Shown here: positions 34,306 through 43,165 of the stretch, one piece after another
How positions within the stretch are numbered: the first letter of the stretch is position 1
Layout of the letters: every line of letters starts with the position of its first letter
Made by a program: the position numbers and the translations under genes
Origin: Sva-07 sp963793335
GTDB taxonomy: Bacteria > Actinomycetota > Acidimicrobiia > Acidimicrobiales > Ilumatobacteraceae
Length of the DNA: 64,000 nucleotides
NCBI GenBank assembly: GCA_963793335.1
Contig: CAWBZS010000013.1
Coordinates: forward strand, 124,001-188,000
Direction of reading: 5' to 3'
The notes under the pieces: model-generated
Databases searched by the model: none
What the model was told of the DNA's origin: nothing
The model's input: only the letters and a program-made list of their open reading frames with translations

Positions 34306-34599
34306 ATGACCTCTGCGCCGGACGACGACCGCGCTCTGTCAGCGCTTCCCTCGGTCGGTTTGCGCATCGGGGCGTTCGTTGCGATCCTGCTCAGCGGATT
34401 GGCAGGCGGGATCATCGGGTACTCGCTGGCGGCGATCCAGTGCGACGGCGACTGCGGCCTGCCGAAGGGCATCGGCATCCTGATCGGTGCGGTCGTCGCG
34501 GCATCGGGCATGGCCGTGGTGGCGGTGCTCGTGATGCGCGCAGTTGGCGAGTGGCGTGAGGTCGAGGATCGCACGGCCGCTGGTCACGCTCCCCGATGA
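34306..34599 (+). CDS. Small two-helix membrane protein
   Basis: 97 residues with two hydrophobic helices (GAFVAILLSGLAGGIIGYSLA and GILIGAVVAASGMAVVAVLV) joined by a short loop containing CDGDC, a possible disulfide or metal site. No known family recognised. Its stop overlaps the inositol monophosphatase ATG by 4 bases (ATGA), so the two are coupled. Confidence 0.75.
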   Translation: MTSAPDDDRALSALPSVGLRIGAFVAILLSGLAGGIIGYSLAAIQCDGDCGLPKGIGILIGAVVAASGMAVVAVLVMRAVGEWREVEDRTAAGHAPR

Positions 34600-35438
34600 G
34601 CCCACCGCACTCGGCCGTCGACCTCCGGGATCTCGCCGCAGACCTCGCACGGCGAGCGGGCAGTCGGGCGCTCGAGGGCCGGCGGCGACTCGCGATCGGT
34701 GAGGCGGTTGCCCACGACACCAAATCGACCCCCACCGACCCGGTCACCGAACACGATCGAGCCGCTGAATCGTTGATCGTCGATGCCCTGCGTTCGCAAC
34801 GTCCCAACGATTCGATCGTCGGTGAGGAAGGAGCGTCGCACGCAGGCGCCTCGGGACTCGCCTGGCACATCGATCCGATCGACGGCACCGTCAACTTCCT
34901 CTATGACCTGCCGATGTGGTGCACCTCGGTTGCCGTCGTCGACGCGGTCGGTCCACTGGCAGGAGCGGTCTATGCCCCGGTCACCGACGAGCTGTTTCTG
35001 GCCGCCCGGGGGGCGGGAGCCATGCGCAACGGCGAAGCAATCCGGTGTTCGAACGCCGACGAACTCTCCTTGGCGCTCGTCGGCACCGGGTTCAACTACT
35101 CGCCTGCGATCAGGCGCCGCCAGGCCGCTCGGGTGGCGGAGCTCCTCCCGGACATCCGCGACATCCGACGCTACGGGTCCGCCGCGTTGGACCTGTGCAT
35201 GGTCGCATGCGGACGGGTCGACGCGTATTTCGAAGAGCACCTCAACTCCTGGGACCTCGCAGCCGGTGTCCTCATCGCAGCCGAAGCCGGCGCGATCACG
35301 TCCGATCTCGCAGGCGACCCGGCGGGGCCACATGGCACCCTGGCATGCGCCCCGGGCCTGCAACGCCCCCTCCTCGCGGCGATCTCGCACATCGATCACC
35401 GCCTCGGCCAACTGCCGGATCCCGGCCCCGCCACCTGA
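34596..35438 (+). CDS. suhB: Inositol monophosphatase family protein
   Basis: 280 residues with all metal-binding motifs of the family: PTDPVTEHDRAAE, IVGEEGA (E ligand), HIDPIDGTVNFLYDLP (D-P-I-D-G-T) and WDLAAGVLIAAEAGA (W-D-x-A-A-G). It hydrolyses inositol-1-phosphate or a similar sugar phosphate, as needed for inositol and phosphatidylinositol in actinobacteria. Gene symbol by similarity; a histidinol-phosphatase role, known for some relatives, is possible. Confidence 0.88.
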   Translation: MSPPHSAVDLRDLAADLARRAGSRALEGRRRLAIGEAVAHDTKSTPTDPVTEHDRAAESLIVDALRSQRPNDSIVGEEGASHAGASGLAWHIDPIDGTVNFLYDLPMWCTSVAVVDAVGPLAGAVYAPVTDELFLAARGAGAMRNGEAIRCSNADELSLALVGTGFNYSPAIRRRQAARVAELLPDIRDIRRYGSAALDLCMVACGRVDAYFEEHLNSWDLAAGVLIAAEAGAITSDLAGDPAGPHGTLACAPGLQRPLLAAISHIDHRLGQLPDPGPAT

Positions 35439-35502
35439 ACCTCCACTCGATACCTTGCACCGGTGGTCGCCGGAAGTGGTCCGGATGCGGCATCATGGGG
35501 GT

Positions 35503-36183
35503 GTGGGCACACGCATCCTCGCCGTGGAAGACGACGAACGCATTCGATCGGCGGTCAAACTTGCGCTCGAGGACGAGGGCTGGATCGTTGACGAAGCCGA
35601 GAGCGGTGAGGAAGCGATCGAGAAGTTCGCCCGTTCGAATCCCGACGTCGTGCTGATCGACATCATGCTGCCCGGCATCGACGGCTTCGAGCTGTGCCGC
35701 ACACTGCGCCGCACCAGCGATGTTCCCGTCGTGATGGTGACCGCACGAAACGACACCCACGACGTCGTTGCCGGGCTCGAAGCCGGCGCCGACGACTACC
35801 TCACCAAGCCCTTTGCCCCCAAGGAGTTGTCGGCGCGAATTCGGGCACTGCTGCGTCGGATCCGGCCCGGGATGCCTGGGCATGCACGTCTGACGTTCGG
35901 CGATCTCGAGCTGATCCCCGATGAAGGCAAGGTGCTTCGCAACGGCGACGAAGTCCACCTCACGAAGACCGAGTTCCGGCTGCTGTGCGAGCTCGCCGAG
36001 AGCCCGGGCAAGGTGCTCAGTCGCGAGGTGCTGCTCGACAAGGTCTGGGGCTACGACTACTTCGGTGACGGTCGCCTCGTCGACGTCCACGTCAGGCGTT
36101 TGCGGACCAAGGTCGAAACCGACCCGGCCAATCCGCGCCATGTGGTGACGGTTCGAGGTCTCGGGTACCGGCTCCAGACGTGA
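35503..36183 (+). CDS. OmpR/MtrA-type response regulator
   Basis: A 226-residue regulator: receiver domain with acidic pocket EDDE, phosphoacceptor aspartate in VVLIDIMLPGIDG, MVTARN and ADDYLTKPF, then a winged helix with TKTEFRLLCELAESPGKVLSRE and DVHVRRLRTKVE. The GTG at 35503 starts next to the conserved TRILAVEDD; ATG 35485 would add six residues. It is followed directly by the sensor kinase (GTGA overlap) and a GerMN lipoprotein, reminiscent of mtrA-mtrB-lpqB. Confidence 0.92.
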   Translation: MGTRILAVEDDERIRSAVKLALEDEGWIVDEAESGEEAIEKFARSNPDVVLIDIMLPGIDGFELCRTLRRTSDVPVVMVTARNDTHDVVAGLEAGADDYLTKPFAPKELSARIRALLRRIRPGMPGHARLTFGDLELIPDEGKVLRNGDEVHLTKTEFRLLCELAESPGKVLSREVLLDKVWGYDYFGDGRLVDVHVRRLRTKVETDPANPRHVVTVRGLGYRLQT

Positions 36184-37622
36184 ACGAAGGCGGCTGGCTT
36201 CGTCGCCTGGTCAACCGCTCCCGCCCGGCGGCGCTCGGTCTTCGTCGGCGCATCCTGCTGATCTTCACCCTCGGATCGCTGGTGCTCTCGGTCTTCCTGG
36301 CGACCACCACCTACGGTCTCACCCGCTCCAACCTGGTGCGAGAACGCGTGGACACGGCGATCAGCACCTCGCAGCGCAACGCCCAGGGTGTGGAACGAGA
36401 TCTTCGTTCGCTCCCGGTGGATGCCGAGGCTGCCAGGGCGTCGCTCACCCGTATCGGCGTGCAGGACTACCTGATCTGGTACGCAGAACGCTGGAGCGGC
36501 GGCGGCGCCACCTTCCGAGAAGCCGACGTCCCTCCCCCGCTCGCGCAGCGGGTGATCGACGATGCGACCTCGGCAAGCCAGATCGTGCAGATCGGCGACG
36601 AACTCAGCGTGGTGGTGGGCTGGGACGTTCCCGGGATCGGCGCGTACTTCGAGGTCTTCAGCCTGCAGGAGGCAGATTCGTCGTTGTCGAGCCTCCGGCT
36701 GTCCCTGCTGCTCGCTGCAGCCATCACGACCGGGCTCGGGATCCTGCTCGGCGTCTTCGCTGCCCGACGCGCCGTACGCCCCCTCGGCACGGCCGCGCAG
36801 GCGGCCTCGGCGATCGCCGGGGGTCGGCTCGACACACGCCTGGAGACCACCGATGATCCTGATCTCAAGATTCTGACCGAGTCGTTCAACGACATGGCCC
36901 AGGCCTTGCAGGTGCGGGTGGAACGCGACGCCCGCTTCGCTTCCGACGTCAGCCATGAGCTTCGATCGCCACTGATGACGCTGTCGGCATCGGTCGAGGT
37001 GATGCAGGCCCGACGTTCAGAACTCTCCGAACGGTCCCAGTCAGCGCTCGATCTCCTCGCCAGTGACGTCGTCAGGTTCCAGGGCCTGGTCGAGGATCTG
37101 CTCGAGATCTCCCGCTTCGACGCCGGAGCCATCCGCTTGCACATGGAGGAACTGTTGGCCGCCGAGTTCGTGCGCCAGGCCGTCGCCGTCAGCTCGCTGC
37201 CCACGACACCGGTCGCGGTCGACGAGCGCGCCGAGGTGGCCCTGATCCGTGGCGACCGGCGTCGACTGGCCCGAGTGATCGCCAACCTGATCGACAACGC
37301 TCGGGCCTATGGCGGAGGTGCACCAGAGGTCTCGATTTCGGTGCTCAATCCGCCGAACGAACCGATGTCGCACATCCTGATCGCGGTCGAGGACCACGGC
37401 CCCGGCGTTCCGGAGGAAGAGCGCGACCTCGTCTTCGAGCGGTTCGCTCGTGGTGGCGGTGCCGGACGACGCACCGGCAGCGAGGGGGCCGGTCTCGGCC
37501 TCTCCCTCGTCGACGAGCACGTCCGCATGCACGCCGGGCGAGTGTGGGTCGAGGATCGACTCGACGGCGAGCCGGGTGCCCGATTCGTGATCGAACTGAT
37601 GGCGGTGGAGCTCGACGAATGA
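36180..37622 (+). CDS. Membrane sensor histidine kinase
   Basis: 480 residues: a membrane helix near 25-45, an extracytoplasmic sensor region, a second helix (LLLAAAITTGLGILLGVFAA), HAMP, a HisKA domain with DVSHELRSPLMTL (phosphohistidine), and HATPase_c motifs NLIDNARAYG, DHGPGVP and GAGLGLSLV. The GTG start overlaps the response-regulator stop, the stop overlaps the lipoprotein start. Architecture resembles MtrB, which monitors the envelope and cell division. Confidence 0.9.
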   Translation: MNEGGWLRRLVNRSRPAALGLRRRILLIFTLGSLVLSVFLATTTYGLTRSNLVRERVDTAISTSQRNAQGVERDLRSLPVDAEAARASLTRIGVQDYLIWYAERWSGGGATFREADVPPPLAQRVIDDATSASQIVQIGDELSVVVGWDVPGIGAYFEVFSLQEADSSLSSLRLSLLLAAAITTGLGILLGVFAARRAVRPLGTAAQAASAIAGGRLDTRLETTDDPDLKILTESFNDMAQALQVRVERDARFASDVSHELRSPLMTLSASVEVMQARRSELSERSQSALDLLASDVVRFQGLVEDLLEISRFDAGAIRLHMEELLAAEFVRQAVAVSSLPTTPVAVDERAEVALIRGDRRRLARVIANLIDNARAYGGGAPEVSISVLNPPNEPMSHILIAVEDHGPGVPEEERDLVFERFARGGGAGRRTGSEGAGLGLSLVDEHVRMHAGRVWVEDRLDGEPGARFVIELMAVELDE

Positions 37623-38221
37623 TGCGCCTACTCACATTGCTCCTGACGACCTGTCTCGTCGCCGCTGGCTGCTCGATTCAACCCGACGCTGCTCCCAACG
37701 ACCTCCCCGCCCCACGCGCGGACGTCTTCGGCGAGCCCGACACCGGCGACGAAGCTGCCGGCAGCAATCGCATCTACCTGCTCGGCCCCTCGGACGCCGA
37801 CTCGCCGCAACGGCTGCGGTCGGTTCAGCGAGACGTGCCCACCGCAGCTGCGTCGGTGTTGGCATCGCTGTTCTCGGGCCCCAACTCCGAAGAACGGGAG
37901 GGCCAGCTCGACACTGCCATTCCGACCGATGTGGAACTGCTCGGTGTCCGACAGACCGGCTCGTTGCTCACCATCGACGTCAGCGACGTCTTCGACGAGC
38001 TCACACCGGACGGCCTCCGTCTCGCCGTCGCTCAGATCGTGGCCACCGCCACCGACATCGACGGCGTCAGCGAGGTCCAGCTCCGCATCGACGGCGAGCC
38101 TCAGGTGTGGCCACTCGGCAACGGCGAACTCACCGATCGACCCCTGACCGCCTTCGACTATCCGGGCCTCGTCGAATCGACCCAACCGCCGTTCCCCGCC
38201 ATTCCGTCGTCGCGTCGATGA
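37619..38221 (+). CDS. GerMN-domain lipoprotein, LpqB-like
   Basis: 200 residues starting ATG ATG at 37619, overlapping the kinase stop (ATGA). LTLLLTTCLVAAGCS is a lipoprotein signal with lipobox cysteine. The body (VPTAAASVLASLFSGP, GSLLTIDVSDVF, AVAQIVATATDIDGVSEVQLRIDG) is the GerMN beta-alpha domain. In Mycobacterium the equivalent LpqB (about 580 residues) binds MtrB; this one lacks the C-terminal beta-propeller, a minimal version. Probably modulates the kinase. Confidence 0.85.
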   Translation: MMRLLTLLLTTCLVAAGCSIQPDAAPNDLPAPRADVFGEPDTGDEAAGSNRIYLLGPSDADSPQRLRSVQRDVPTAAASVLASLFSGPNSEEREGQLDTAIPTDVELLGVRQTGSLLTIDVSDVFDELTPDGLRLAVAQIVATATDIDGVSEVQLRIDGEPQVWPLGNGELTDRPLTAFDYPGLVESTQPPFPAIPSSRR

Positions 38222-38286
38222 CACCGTCGATCGTGCGGACGCGACCGGTGTTGGCGCACACGCTGGTTCGCTGCTAGCACTTCGGC

Positions 38287-38673
38287 ATGGGTTGGGACAG
38301 CAGTCGGCCGGTTCCGTGGAACCGCCTCATTCGCGAGTGGTTGATCTACGCGGCGATCATGTCCGCGATCTTCCTGATCTTCTTCCGCGGCGACAACGTG
38401 GTGGGAGCAATCGCTGGTGTCCTCATCAGCGGCCCGCTGTACCTCGCATTCGGCTCGGTGATGGCCAAGTTCGGGTACAGCCGCACCAAGTTGAAAGACG
38501 TCAGGTCGGTGGCAAAGGACCGCTCGGCCAACTCGGGCACGGCCTCCAAGGGATCTCGCGACTCGAGCAGCGACGATCCGGAGCTCGCCGGACCCAAACC
38601 ACGGGCTGCGCCGACGAGCCGTACCGCTGGCGGTGGCAATCGCCCCAAGAGCTCCGGAAGGAAGAAGCGATGA
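38287..38673 (+). CDS. Small membrane protein with charged tail
   Basis: 128 residues. A conserved-looking start (WNRLIREWLIYAAIMSAIFLIFF) with one or two membrane helices up to residue 65 is followed by a hydrophilic Ser/Lys/Arg-rich tail ending GRKKR. The layout resembles small DUF proteins of Acidimicrobiia, but I cannot name a family. The stop overlaps the glpK ATG by 4 bases (ATGA), suggesting coupled translation with glycerol kinase. Confidence 0.7.
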   Translation: MGWDSSRPVPWNRLIREWLIYAAIMSAIFLIFFRGDNVVGAIAGVLISGPLYLAFGSVMAKFGYSRTKLKDVRSVAKDRSANSGTASKGSRDSSSDDPELAGPKPRAAPTSRTAGGGNRPKSSGRKKR

Positions 38674-40160
38674 CCGACGACCGCTGTGTGATTGCGCTCG
38701 ACGCCGGGACCACCGGGGTCCGGAGCCGAGCGGTGTACGTCGACCACCGGCCCACCGTGGCCGCCTACCGTGAGTTCGAGCAGCATTTTCCCTCGCCCGG
38801 ATGGGTCGAGCACGACGCCGACGAGATCTGGGAGGTCGCAGCCGAAACGCTGCGTGAGGTGATCGGCGCGGTCGGCCGCGAGAACGTGGCAGCCATCGGC
38901 ATCACCAACCAACGGGAGACCGTGCTGGCCTGGAACCGCTCGACGGGCGAACCGTACGGCAACGCGATCGTGTGGCAGGACCGCCGTACGGCAGAGCGCT
39001 GCGACGAACTCCAAGCTGCTGGGCACCTCGGGCTCGTGCGTGAGCGCACCGGCCTCGTGCTCGACCCCTACTTCTCGGGCACCAAGGCTGCGTGGATGAT
39101 CGAGCACCGGGACATTCCGGTGGACGACGACCTTGCCATCGGCACGATCGATTCGTGGCTGGTGTGGAAGCTCACCGCTGGCGAACGATTCGTCACCGAC
39201 GTCAGCAACGCAAGCCGAACGATGCTGTGCGACATCCGCACCCGCCGATGGGACCGCGAGCTGTGCGAGATCATCGGCGTCCCAATCGAGGCGCTCCCGG
39301 AGATCGTGCCGTCGAGCGGGCGCATCGCCACCACCGCTGCGGCCAGTGGTGTCCCCGAGGGCATCGCGATCAGCGGCATCGCCGGCGACCAGCAGGCAGC
39401 ACTCTTCGGGCAGGCATGCGTCCACCCGGGGATGGCGAAGAACACCTACGGCACGGGATCGTTCGTGCTCCTCAACGTCGGCGAGCAGTGTCCCGAACCG
39501 ACCGATGGCATGCTCACCACGGTCGCATGGACGCTGGCGGACGGCACCACCCACTACGCACTCGAAGGCTCGATCTTCGTGACTGGGGCTGCCATCCAAT
39601 GGCTGCGCGACGGGCTGGGGATCATCGAGTCAGCAAGCGAGACCGAAGCGCTGGCCATCGCGGTCGAGGACACAGGCGGCGTCTATGTGGTGCCCGCGTT
39701 TGCCGGGCTCGGATCACCATGGTGGGACCCGTATGCGAGGGGCACGATCGTGGGAATCACGCGCGGCACGGGTCGCAGCGAGATCACGCGAGCGGTGGTC
39801 GAGTCGATGGCGTACCAGACCAGAGACGTCGTCGATGCCATGTGTGCCGCCAGCGGAACCGAGGTGGTCGAACTGCGTGTCGACGGCGGCGCATCAGTGA
39901 TGGATCTGCTGTGCCAGTTCCAAGCCGATCAACTCGGCGTGGCGGTGTTGCGACCGAGCGATCAGGAGACGACCGCGCTCGGCGCGGCGTTCCTCGCCGG
40001 CTTGGCCGAGGGGGTGTGGGCCTCGGTGGAGGACGTGGGCACACAGTGGGCGCTCGACGCCGAGTTCACACCGAATGCCGAGCGAGCGATCGCCGATGCG
40101 CTCCACACCCAGTGGTTGCGGGCGGTCGAGCGTTCCCGACACTGGGTCTCAGAGCAGTAG
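38670..40160 (+). CDS. glpK: Glycerol kinase
   Basis: 496 residues of the FGGY family, phosphorylating glycerol to glycerol-3-phosphate. Motifs are IALDAGTTGVRSRAV at the N-terminus, ITNQRET, IVWQDRR, ISGIAGDQQAALFGQ, KNTYGTGSFVLLN, and AFAGLGSPWWDP, all diagnostic for GlpK. Length matches. It overlaps the upstream membrane-protein gene by 4 bases and the convergent ACT-domain gene by 12 bases at its 3' end. Confidence 0.95.
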   Translation: MTDDRCVIALDAGTTGVRSRAVYVDHRPTVAAYREFEQHFPSPGWVEHDADEIWEVAAETLREVIGAVGRENVAAIGITNQRETVLAWNRSTGEPYGNAIVWQDRRTAERCDELQAAGHLGLVRERTGLVLDPYFSGTKAAWMIEHRDIPVDDDLAIGTIDSWLVWKLTAGERFVTDVSNASRTMLCDIRTRRWDRELCEIIGVPIEALPEIVPSSGRIATTAAASGVPEGIAISGIAGDQQAALFGQACVHPGMAKNTYGTGSFVLLNVGEQCPEPTDGMLTTVAWTLADGTTHYALEGSIFVTGAAIQWLRDGLGIIESASETEALAIAVEDTGGVYVVPAFAGLGSPWWDPYARGTIVGITRGTGRSEITRAVVESMAYQTRDVVDAMCAASGTEVVELRVDGGASVMDLLCQFQADQLGVAVLRPSDQETTALGAAFLAGLAEGVWASVEDVGTQWALDAEFTPNAERAIADALHTQWLRAVERSRHWVSEQ

Positions 40161-40766
40161 CGCGTCGGCCAGGCGGACCAGCAGCGAGAAACGCACGCGC
40201 TCGCGCTCGTGGATCGGGTGGTTGCTGCGGCCTGCAGCCACGATCAGCTCCGAACGGATCATCTGGCCCCACAGCAGATCGCTCGGGGCCGAGTCGTCGA
40301 GTCCGTCGAGGTGTTCGCTCCCGGCGAGGAACGCACTCAACCAGCCGTCGTCCGGCGGGCAGCCGATCTCGGCGACCGGTTGGCCGTCGCGCCGAACGAT
40401 CACCCAGTCGGTCTCCGAGAACCGCTGGATCCCGCGCGCCATCACATCGAGCCGTTCCTCGACCGGGCTCTCGGCGATCGCTGCCGCCACCGCCAAGGCC
40501 GCAAGGCTGGGGTCGGCACGGTCGGCGTCCACCATCCGGATGCTCTCCACCGACACTCCGTCCACCGCATCGATCTCGGCGCTGAGCAGCGCGAGAAGAT
40601 CCTCGCTCGGCAGCGACACCGTCAGTTCGTCGATCGCACGGCCGGCGCCTTGTTCGAGGACCTCGATGCCGAGCACGTCACCGCGAACTGCACCGACGCG
40701 GCTGGCAACCTGCCCCAGCGCTCCCGGGCGATCGGGCATCCAGACCCGCACGACGATGGTGATCAC
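40149..40766 (-). CDS. ACT-domain regulatory protein
   Basis: 205 residues. The N-terminal ACT-like domain shows ITIVVRVWMPDRPGALGQVASR (the D-R-P-G-x-L motif), then GDVLGIEVLEQGAGRAIDEL. The C-terminus (ESPVEERLDVMARGIQRFSETDWVIVRRDG and NHPIHERERVRFSLLVRLADAL) resembles the trailing domain of actinobacterial ACT proteins of unknown function. It may sense an amino acid. Start GTG 40766 is near a GGAGG, but spacing is short, so an alternative start a few codons later is possible. Confidence 0.8.
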   Translation of the reverse strand: MITIVVRVWMPDRPGALGQVASRVGAVRGDVLGIEVLEQGAGRAIDELTVSLPSEDLLALLSAEIDAVDGVSVESIRMVDADRADPSLAALAVAAAIAESPVEERLDVMARGIQRFSETDWVIVRRDGQPVAEIGCPPDDGWLSAFLAGSEHLDGLDDSAPSDLLWGQMIRSELIVAAGRSNHPIHERERVRFSLLVRLADALLL

Positions 40767-40834
40767 GCCTCCGAACGGTACCGGTCGGGGCCATGACGGC
40801 CGATCACCGCTGCGTGACCATTGCGTTACGAGGT

Positions 40835-41704
40835 TCACGCCCCAGCGGCGAGTCCGACGGTGACGAGCACACCCCACACCAACTGCAATCGCCCGGTGTG
40901 GCCGAGCACCGGGATCAGCGCAGCGCCGGTCGCTCCGCCGAGCACCGAACGCATCGGCGCGACGGCGAGTGGAATCGCGGCCAGCCCGGCCAACGCCGGC
41001 AGCCTCCATGCGGCAGCCAACACGGTGAGCAGGAAGGCGAGCGCCACCAGCCCGGCGTACAGCCACCGGGTCCAACGGTCGCCCAGTCGGACGGCCAGGG
41101 TCTGTTTGCCGACGTCGCGATCGGTCGGGATGTCACGGAGGTTGTTGATCACCAGCAGTGCGCACGCGAGCCCTCCTGCCGCGCTCCCCGCCACGATCGA
41201 CAGGGTCGTGACCTCGGCGATTGCGGCATACGTCGTCCCTGCGGTGGCAACCAGTCCGAAGAACACGAACACGAACACCTCTCCGAGACCGAGGTACCCG
41301 TAGGGCTTCGGGCCCCCGGTGTAGAACCACCCGGCGGCGATCGCCGCTGCACCGACCGCGACGAGCCACAGCGACGTGTCGAGTGCGATCGCGAGGCCGG
41401 CGACGCCCGCGATCGCGAACGCAATCATCGCCGCTCGCTTGACCGCGCTGGGCGTCGCCAGGCCGCTCGCGACGAGTCGCACCGGGCCGACCCGCACATC
41501 GTCGGTGCCGCGGACGCCGTCGCTGTAGTCGTTGGCGTAGTTCACCCCGACCTGCAACGACAGGCTCACCACCAATGCTGCGGACACGCGCCACCACACG
41601 ATGCCATCGGCGCTCTCGCCGACGGCCGCCGCTGCACCGATCGCGACGGGCACCACCGCAGCGGGCAGGGTTCGGGGGCGCGCTCCGGTCATCCAGCGGT
41701 TCAT
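40835..41704 (-). CDS. menA: 1,4-dihydroxy-2-naphthoate polyprenyltransferase
   Basis: 289 residues, an integral membrane UbiA-family prenyltransferase of menaquinone synthesis with about eight helices. Catalytic motifs are QVGVNYANDYSDG and NNLRDIPTDRDVGKQTLAVRLG, exactly as in MenA. The ATG at 41704 (MNRWMTGARPRTLPAA) is the canonical start; a longer frame is not conserved. The divergent amidase gene starts 20 bases away. menE is nearby at 43.2 kb. Confidence 0.93.
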   Translation of the reverse strand: MNRWMTGARPRTLPAAVVPVAIGAAAAVGESADGIVWWRVSAALVVSLSLQVGVNYANDYSDGVRGTDDVRVGPVRLVASGLATPSAVKRAAMIAFAIAGVAGLAIALDTSLWLVAVGAAAIAAGWFYTGGPKPYGYLGLGEVFVFVFFGLVATAGTTYAAIAEVTTLSIVAGSAAGGLACALLVINNLRDIPTDRDVGKQTLAVRLGDRWTRWLYAGLVALAFLLTVLAAAWRLPALAGLAAIPLAVAPMRSVLGGATGAALIPVLGHTGRLQLVWGVLVTVGLAAGA

Positions 41705-41724
41705 CTGTGCGCCATGATGGGGCA

Positions 41725-43131
41725 ATGACCGAGCTGTGGCAACTGGGCGCACTGGAATTGGCAGAAAAGATCCGCCGGCGGGAGGTGTCGAGTCGTGAGG
41801 TGCTCGACGCTCACCTGCAGCGGGTCGAGGCGTGCAACGGATCGCTGAACGCCGTCGTGCGCGTCCTCGCCGACGAGGCCACCGCTGCTGCGATCACAGC
41901 AGACGCTGCCGTTGCCGCCGGCCAGACCCTGGGGCCGCTGCACGGCGTCCCGTGCAGTGTCAAGGAGAACATCGACGTCGACGGCACACCGACGACCCAA
42001 GGCGTCGTGGCGCTCGCCGAGGCCCTCGCATCCAGCGACGCGCCGACCGTCGAACGCATGCGCGGCGCGGGGGCGATCCCGTTCGTGCGCACGAACCTTC
42101 CCGACTTCGGGTTGCGCGTCCACACCGACTCCCAGCTGCACGGTCTCACCCGCAACCCGTGGAACCCCGACGTGACCGCCGGCGGTTCCAGCGGTGGCGA
42201 AGCCTCCGCGATCGCGTCGGGCATGAGCCCGATCGGCCTGGGCAACGACATCGGTGGATCGCTGCGGAATCCGGCGCACTGCTGCGGGATCTCGTCCCTC
42301 AAGCCGACCGTGGGGGTCATCCCGATGGCCACCACCGTTCCGCCCGAGGATCTCGGGCTGTCAGCGCAGTTGATGGTCGTCGAGGGGCCGATGGCCCGAC
42401 GCGTCGACGATGTCCGCGCGGGTCTCGACATCCTGGCTGGGCGCCACTGGCGCGATCCGCGCAGCGTGAGCGCGGAGCTCACCGACGCGTCGGCGGGCGA
42501 ACGCCTGCGGATTGCCGTGCTCGCCGACCCGCCAGGGGGCGAGACCGACGCCGGGATCGCCGGCGCCATTCGCAGCATCGCCGACCGGTTGTCCGATGCA
42601 GGCCACGAGGTGGTGGAGTCAGTCCCGCCGGGCTACGAGCGCACCCTCGACCTGTGGAACATGTTGATGATCGACGACCTTCGAGCGCAGAAGGACCTGC
42701 TCTCGATGGTGCTCGGCCCCGATGCCGCTGCCTTGATCGCCATGTTCGACGAGAACGCCGAGCCCACCAAGGTGCCCGATGTCCAACTCATGCACATCGA
42801 GCGCTTCGCCCTGATGCGGGCGTGGTCCGAGTTCCACCAGGAGTTCCCCGTGATGATCAGCCCCACATGGGCGCAGCGTGCGTTCACGCACGGAGCCGAC
42901 CTCGATCCGGTCGGCGGCATCGAGATGATGACCAACACGATCCGCCCGGTCATCCCCTCGAACCTGCTCGGCACCCCTGCCGCGGTGACACCTGCTGGCG
43001 TCGTCGACGGCCTGCCGGTGGGCGTGCAGATTCTCGGCGACCGGTTCAGCGATGCGCTGTGCCTCACCGTCGCTGCGGAGATCGAGTCGCTCGTCGGCCC
43101 GATCACACCGATCGACCCCGTCGAGGGGTGA
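41725..43131 (+). CDS. Amidase (amidase-signature family)
   Basis: 468 residues of the amidase signature family. The catalytic lysine is in PCSVKENIDV, and the serine pair in TAGGSSGGEASAIASG, with GNDIGGSLRNPAHCCG. These give the Ser-Ser-Lys triad. It hydrolyses an amide; some members are fatty-acid or 6-aminohexanoate amidases, so the substrate is unknown. There is no GatA-specific context (no gatB/gatC next to it), so a tRNA amidotransferase role is unlikely. It sits between menA and menE. Confidence 0.88.
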   Translation: MTELWQLGALELAEKIRRREVSSREVLDAHLQRVEACNGSLNAVVRVLADEATAAAITADAAVAAGQTLGPLHGVPCSVKENIDVDGTPTTQGVVALAEALASSDAPTVERMRGAGAIPFVRTNLPDFGLRVHTDSQLHGLTRNPWNPDVTAGGSSGGEASAIASGMSPIGLGNDIGGSLRNPAHCCGISSLKPTVGVIPMATTVPPEDLGLSAQLMVVEGPMARRVDDVRAGLDILAGRHWRDPRSVSAELTDASAGERLRIAVLADPPGGETDAGIAGAIRSIADRLSDAGHEVVESVPPGYERTLDLWNMLMIDDLRAQKDLLSMVLGPDAAALIAMFDENAEPTKVPDVQLMHIERFALMRAWSEFHQEFPVMISPTWAQRAFTHGADLDPVGGIEMMTNTIRPVIPSNLLGTPAAVTPAGVVDGLPVGVQILGDRFSDALCLTVAAEIESLVGPITPIDPVEG

Positions 43132-43165
43132 CACGACCAGTGGTGGGCGGCGAGCTGGGGCAGCG

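Noticed and set aside
41725..43131. GatA subunit of Asp/Glu-tRNA amidotransferase
   Set aside because: The amidase motifs match but gatB and gatC are absent and neighbours are menaquinone genes.
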